This document shows, one piece after another, positions 60,318-64,000 of a DNA stretch of 64,000 nt. Numbering within the stretch: the first letter of the stretch is position 1; each line of letters begins with the position of its first letter. The DNA is from DASXUG01 sp036504995 (GTDB lineage: Bacteria; Pseudomonadota; Gammaproteobacteria; Burkholderiales; Methylophilaceae): positions 1 through 64,000 of the forward strand of contig DASXUG010000011.1 in the NCBI GenBank assembly GCA_036504995.1. Direction: 5' to 3'. The position numbers and the translations under genes were made by a program. A model generated the notes under the pieces. The model saw only the letters and a program-made list of their open reading frames with translations, was not told the DNA's origin and made no database searches.

Positions 60318-61421
60318 ATGTTACTCGAGCTCGCTCAATTCTTAGCCCATGATATTCGTGGCTTTAATGTCTTTAACTACATCACATTACGTGCAGTATT
60401 GGCAATCATGACAGCACTGACTATATCGCTGACATTAGGGCCTTGGCTAATACGCAAGTTGACTGAATATAAAGTGGGTCAATCTGTGCGTGATGATGGC
60501 CCACAAACGCATTTAATTAAAGCAGGCACACCTACCATGGGAGGTGCGCTGATTTTGATTTCTATTGCGGCTTCAACCTTACTTTGGGCCGATTTAAGTA
60601 ATCGCTTTGTTTGGGTGGTGCTTACCACTACCTTAGGTTTTGGCATTGTGGGCTGGGTAGATGACTGGCGCAAAGTGGTGCATCGCAACCCCAAAGGGTT
60701 ATCAGCCAAAGAGAAGTATTTCTGGCAAACATTGGTGGGCGCGTCGGTCGCTATCTACTTGTGGATGACTGCAACCCTCCCTGCCGAGACCACATTGGTG
60801 GTGCCATTTTTTAAACATGCCGTGTTGCCACTGGGAGCCTTGGCTTTTATTGTGCTGACCTATTTTGTGGTTGTAGGCACCAGTAATGCAGTGAATCTAA
60901 CCGATGGCTTAGATGGACTTGCGATTATGCCTACGGTGTTAATTGCGGGGGCACTAGCCATTTTTGCCTACGCATCGGGCCATTTGTATTTCTCCAAATA
61001 CCTAGGGATTCCTTACATTCCACATGCTGGTGAGTTAGCCGTATTCTGCGCCGCAATGGTGGGCGCGGGACTGGGTTTCCTCTGGTTTAACGCTTACCCC
61101 GCAGAGGTGTTTATGGGGGATGTAGGTGCGTTAGCACTGGGGGCAGCCCTAGGCACGGTAGCTGTCATTGTACGTCAGGAAATTGTGCTGTTTATTATGG
61201 GTGGCGTGTTTGTGATTGAGACTTTATCGGTAGCGACCCAAGTCAGCTATTTTAAATACACCAAACAAAAGTACGGGCAAGGTAAACGCATCTTCTTGAT
61301 GGCGCCTTTGCATCACCACTACGAGCAAAAAGGTTGGAAGGAAACGCAAGTCGTCGTGCGTTTTTGGATTATCACCATGATGTTGGTGTTAGTTGGTTTG
61401 GCAAGTTTGAAGGTTAGATAG
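60318..61421 (+). CDS. mraY: Phospho-MurNAc-pentapeptide transferase MraY
   Basis: A 367-residue membrane enzyme with about ten helices that makes lipid I. GTPTMGGALIL near 70, GWVDDWRKVVHRNPKGL near 113 (the Asp pair), NLTDGLDGLA near 193 and APLHHHYEQKGW near 332 are the conserved active-site loops. Length is normal. Confidence 0.98.
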   Translation: MLLELAQFLAHDIRGFNVFNYITLRAVLAIMTALTISLTLGPWLIRKLTEYKVGQSVRDDGPQTHLIKAGTPTMGGALILISIAASTLLWADLSNRFVWVVLTTTLGFGIVGWVDDWRKVVHRNPKGLSAKEKYFWQTLVGASVAIYLWMTATLPAETTLVVPFFKHAVLPLGALAFIVLTYFVVVGTSNAVNLTDGLDGLAIMPTVLIAGALAIFAYASGHLYFSKYLGIPYIPHAGELAVFCAAMVGAGLGFLWFNAYPAEVFMGDVGALALGAALGTVAVIVRQEIVLFIMGGVFVIETLSVATQVSYFKYTKQKYGQGKRIFLMAPLHHHYEQKGWKETQVVVRFWIITMMLVLVGLASLKVR

Positions 61422-61437
61422 ATTAGGTTAAATCGGG

Positions 61438-62808
61438 ATGAAGCTGACTTTACAAGATAAAAACGTGTTGGTGCTGGGGCTGGGTGATACTGGTCTTTCT
61501 GCATTGCGTTGGCTTGCACGCCAAGGCGCACGTTTGTCTGCAGCAGATACCCGTGACACGCCGCCTAATATCGACGCGATTAAATTAAAAATGCCTGAAG
61601 TGAGCATACATTTGGGTGCGTTTAATTCTGCTGTGTTTCTACAAGCAGAAGTGATCGTCGTTAGTCCTGGCATTTCAGTAAAAGAGCCGCTTATTCAAGC
61701 AGCCATACAACGTGGTGTGCCAGTAGTCGGTGATGTGGAATTGTTTGCCCAATTTAAACCAGCCACAAGCAAGGTGATTGCCATCACCGGCTCAAACGGC
61801 AAAAGTACCGTGACCATGCTGGTAGGCGCGATGTGCGAAGCTGCAGGCTTGTTGACTATTGTTGCAGGTAACATAGGTTTGCCTGTGCTGGATACTTTGA
61901 CCATGGATGCACCAGATGTTTACGTGCTTGAGCTCTCCAGTTTTCAGCTTGAAACAACACGTTCATTAAATGCAGATGCTGCCGTGATGCTTAACCTAAG
62001 TGAAGATCACCTAGATCGTCATGATGGTATGGACGAATATGCCTTAATTAAATCCTCCATCTTTGCTGGTAATGGTGTGCAAGTGCTGAATCGTGATGAT
62101 GCATATAGCATGCGTATGGCGCTACCTGAGCGCGCACACGCCACTTTTGGTTTAAACATGACGCATGACTTGAATGATTACGCAGTTGAAATTATCAATG
62201 GTCGCGTCTTGCTCAAACAAGGACGACATACCTTGTTAGCGATGGATGAACTAAAAATCTCAGGATTGCATAATGCGACAAATGTATTGGCAAGCTTGGC
62301 TTTATGTCGTGCCATCGAACTTGGTTTTGCACCGATTATTCAAGCGGCAAAAGACTTCAAAGGCCTGCCTCATCGTGTTGAGTGGGTCGCAGAAATTGGA
62401 GGCGTGCATTTTTATGATGACTCTAAAGGTACCAATGTAGGGGCAACTTGTGCAGCAATCGCAGGTATGCAGCAAAAGGTCGTGCTGATTGCAGGTGGTG
62501 ATGGTAAAGGGCAGGATTTTTCACCGCTGGCCAAACCAGTTAAAGATAACGCCCGAGCCGTGGTGTTAATTGGCCGTGACGCATCACTCATTGAGCAAGC
62601 GATACTTACAAGCCATGTGCCTATCTATCATGCACATGATATGGCTGAGGCTGTGGTAATCGGCCAAAAAATAGCGCAAACAGGTGATGCTGTCCTACTT
62701 TCACCGGCCTGCGCAAGCTTTGATATGTTTAAAAACTATGTACACCGTGCGGAAGTGTTTGTTGCGGCCGTGCATCAATTAGCGCTACATAAAGTGGGGG
62801 CTAACTAA
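61438..62808 (+). CDS. murD: UDP-MurNAc-L-alanine:D-glutamate ligase MurD
   Basis: A 456-residue cytoplasmic ligase that adds D-glutamate. VLVLGLGDTGLSALRW near 11 is the UDP-binding fold, AITGSNGKSTVTML near 115 the ATP site, LNLSEDHLDRH near 182 and DDSKGTNVGAT near 327 are family motifs. ATG 61438 has a GG-rich region upstream. It is 16 bases after mraY. Confidence 0.97.
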   Translation: MKLTLQDKNVLVLGLGDTGLSALRWLARQGARLSAADTRDTPPNIDAIKLKMPEVSIHLGAFNSAVFLQAEVIVVSPGISVKEPLIQAAIQRGVPVVGDVELFAQFKPATSKVIAITGSNGKSTVTMLVGAMCEAAGLLTIVAGNIGLPVLDTLTMDAPDVYVLELSSFQLETTRSLNADAAVMLNLSEDHLDRHDGMDEYALIKSSIFAGNGVQVLNRDDAYSMRMALPERAHATFGLNMTHDLNDYAVEIINGRVLLKQGRHTLLAMDELKISGLHNATNVLASLALCRAIELGFAPIIQAAKDFKGLPHRVEWVAEIGGVHFYDDSKGTNVGATCAAIAGMQQKVVLIAGGDGKGQDFSPLAKPVKDNARAVVLIGRDASLIEQAILTSHVPIYHAHDMAEAVVIGQKIAQTGDAVLLSPACASFDMFKNYVHRAEVFVAAVHQLALHKVGAN

Positions 62809-62810
62809 TT

Positions 62811-63971
62811 ATGTACATACTGAGTAGTCGCGACAAAATTAGTGCCCCACTTTACGATCAAGGCTTGGTATGGGTCACGCTTATATTGCTAGGGTTGGGT
62901 CTGGTGATGGTGTACTCCGCCTCTATTGCTTTGGCAGAAGCAGATAAAGCAACGGGGCATCAAACCACTTACTTTTTAATACGCCAGTCAATCTTTTTGC
63001 TGATAGGCTTGGCAGCTGCGTTTGTTACATTTCAGATTCCCACCCATGTATGGCAAAAAATGGCGCCCTATTTATTTGTGCTGGGCTTGTTTTTGCTGCT
63101 GCTGGTGCTGATTCCTGGTATTGGCCGTAACGTGAATGGTAGCCGCCGCTGGCTTTCCCTATTTGTCATTAATTTGCAGCCCTCAGAGTTTATGAAGTTA
63201 TTCGCGGCGATTTATGTGGCCGATTACACCGTGCGTAAATCCTCTCATATGGACAGCATCACCAGAGGCTTTTTGCCTATGGTGGCGGTCATGCTCGTGG
63301 TTGGTTTTCTGCTATTGCGTGAGCCAGATTTTGGGGCATTCAGTGTGATAGTTGCCATTTCAATCTCGATTTTATGGCTGGGCGGGATTAACGGCAAAAT
63401 TTTTGCGGCACTCTTGGCTGTTTTACCCGTTGCGATTGTCGGTTTGATTATGAGTTCACCCTACCGTATGCAACGTGTGATCGGGTTTATGGATCCTTGG
63501 AAAGACCCGTATGGCAAAGGCTATCAGTTATCACATGCCTTAATCGCATTCGGTCGTGGCGAGTGGTTTGGCGTCGGTTTAGGCGCTAGCGTTGAGAAGT
63601 TATTGTATTTGCCAGAGGCCCATACCGACTTCTTACTAGCCGTGATTGCGGAAGAGCTGGGCTTCGTCGGCGTGATTGTCGTCGTCGGTTTATTTGCCTG
63701 GATAGTATTCAGATCATTCGGTATCGCCAAAGAAGCCATCAACAACGAGCGTTACTTCTCAGCCTTATTGGCACAAGGGATAGGTGTGTGGATGGGTGCA
63801 CAAGGCATTATCAATATGGGCGTCAATATGGGTCTGCTACCAACCAAGGGTTTGACCCTGCCACTACTTTCATTTGGCGGTAGCGGCATTTTGGCAAATT
63901 GTATTGCAATCGCCGTGGTGTTGCGTATTGATTACGAGAACAGACGCTTACAAAAGGGGCTGCCAGCATGA
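62811..63971 (+). CDS. ftsW: Peptidoglycan glycosyltransferase FtsW
   Basis: A 386-residue SEDS-family membrane protein with about ten helices that polymerises septal glycan with FtsI. GIGRNVNGSRRWLS near 102, QPSEFMKLF near 122, EPDFGAF near 170, EAHTDFLLAVIAEELG near 267 and LPLLSFGGSG near 350 are the conserved loops. It starts two bases after murD and overlaps murG by four bases. Confidence 0.96.
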   Translation: MYILSSRDKISAPLYDQGLVWVTLILLGLGLVMVYSASIALAEADKATGHQTTYFLIRQSIFLLIGLAAAFVTFQIPTHVWQKMAPYLFVLGLFLLLLVLIPGIGRNVNGSRRWLSLFVINLQPSEFMKLFAAIYVADYTVRKSSHMDSITRGFLPMVAVMLVVGFLLLREPDFGAFSVIVAISISILWLGGINGKIFAALLAVLPVAIVGLIMSSPYRMQRVIGFMDPWKDPYGKGYQLSHALIAFGRGEWFGVGLGASVEKLLYLPEAHTDFLLAVIAEELGFVGVIVVVGLFAWIVFRSFGIAKEAINNERYFSALLAQGIGVWMGAQGIINMGVNMGLLPTKGLTLPLLSFGGSGILANCIAIAVVLRIDYENRRLQKGLPA

Positions 63972-64000
63972 GTAAAACCCTTTTAATCATGGCAGCAGGC
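63968..64000 (+). CDS. murG: MurG glycosyltransferase, 5' end only
   Basis: Only eleven codons are in the window (MSKTLLIMAAG). They match the usual MurG opening, with a Gly-rich nucleotide-binding loop about to begin, and murG is the expected gene after ftsW. MurG would convert lipid I to lipid II. The start overlaps the ftsW stop (ATGA). Confidence 0.8.
   Translation, partial: MSKTLLIMAAG

Noticed and set aside
1..64000. tRNA or rRNA genes, CRISPR arrays, insertion sequences, prophage
   Set aside because: I saw no cloverleaf-like T-loop sequences, direct-repeat arrays, transposase genes or phage structural genes in the window.

Overview
The window most likely comes from the chromosome of a methylotrophic betaproteobacterium of the Methylophilaceae (Methylotenera/Methylophilus-like). 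The evidence is two XoxF-type methanol dehydrogenase genes with their usual companions (XoxJ, XoxG cytochromes, a SoxYZ-like carrier, a quinoprotein-associated metallohydrolase), an NAD-linked Fds-type formate dehydrogenase, a betaproteobacterial gene set (DUF3579, DUF3149, DUF3034, PEP-CTERM) and moderate, AT-leaning base composition. This assignment is an inference from gene content; no rRNA or tRNA gene is visible.

Layout. 1-4.3 kb: the 3' end of one xoxF, then xoxJ, two tandem xoxG-like cytochromes and a type II NADH dehydrogenase. 4.3-9.8 kb (minus strand): LplT-like transporter, PIN-PhoH ATPase, peroxiredoxin, and a TonB gene abutting an orphan histidine kinase. 10.2-18.5 kb: a PEP-CTERM protein, then a second methanol-oxidation block (metallohydrolase, cytochrome b561, complete xoxF, SoxYZ-like carrier, TonB-dependent receptor) and a VOC protein. 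18.6-33.8 kb: a diguanylate cyclase, molybdenum cofactor genes (moaA-mobA-mobB-moeA), a DUF779 protein, an aldehyde dehydrogenase with a clear sigma-54 promoter, its divergent AcoR-type activator, and the operon fdsG-fdsB-fdsA-fdhD-fdsD. 33.9-47.1 kb: housekeeping genes (GT39 transferase, malic enzyme, L31, Rho, thioredoxin, a PilZ-like protein, TlpA-like protein) and the conserved dolP-diaA-yraN-lpoA/rsmI block, then pyrC. 47.2-53.1 kb: an accessory stretch with an HNH endonuclease, a structured GC-rich intergenic repeat, a small membrane protein, and a four-gene set joining a GGDEF-EAL protein, a cupredoxin-like protein, a lipoprotein-type truncated hemoglobin and a divergent DUF3034 outer-membrane protein. 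53.1-64 kb: rnpB and the dcw cluster mraZ-rsmH-ftsL-ftsI-murE-murF-mraY-murD-ftsW-murG (cut by the window end).

How it works together. Methanol would be oxidised in the periplasm by lanthanide-dependent XoxF with PQQ, electrons passing to the XoxG cytochromes; aldehyde and formate would be handled by the aldehyde dehydrogenase and the Mo-dependent formate dehydrogenase, whose bis-MGD cofactor pathway is encoded next door. The least explained parts are the GGDEF-EAL/cupredoxin/hemoglobin/DUF3034 set, the TonB receptor beside xoxF, and several unassigned inverted repeats and shared upstream motifs.
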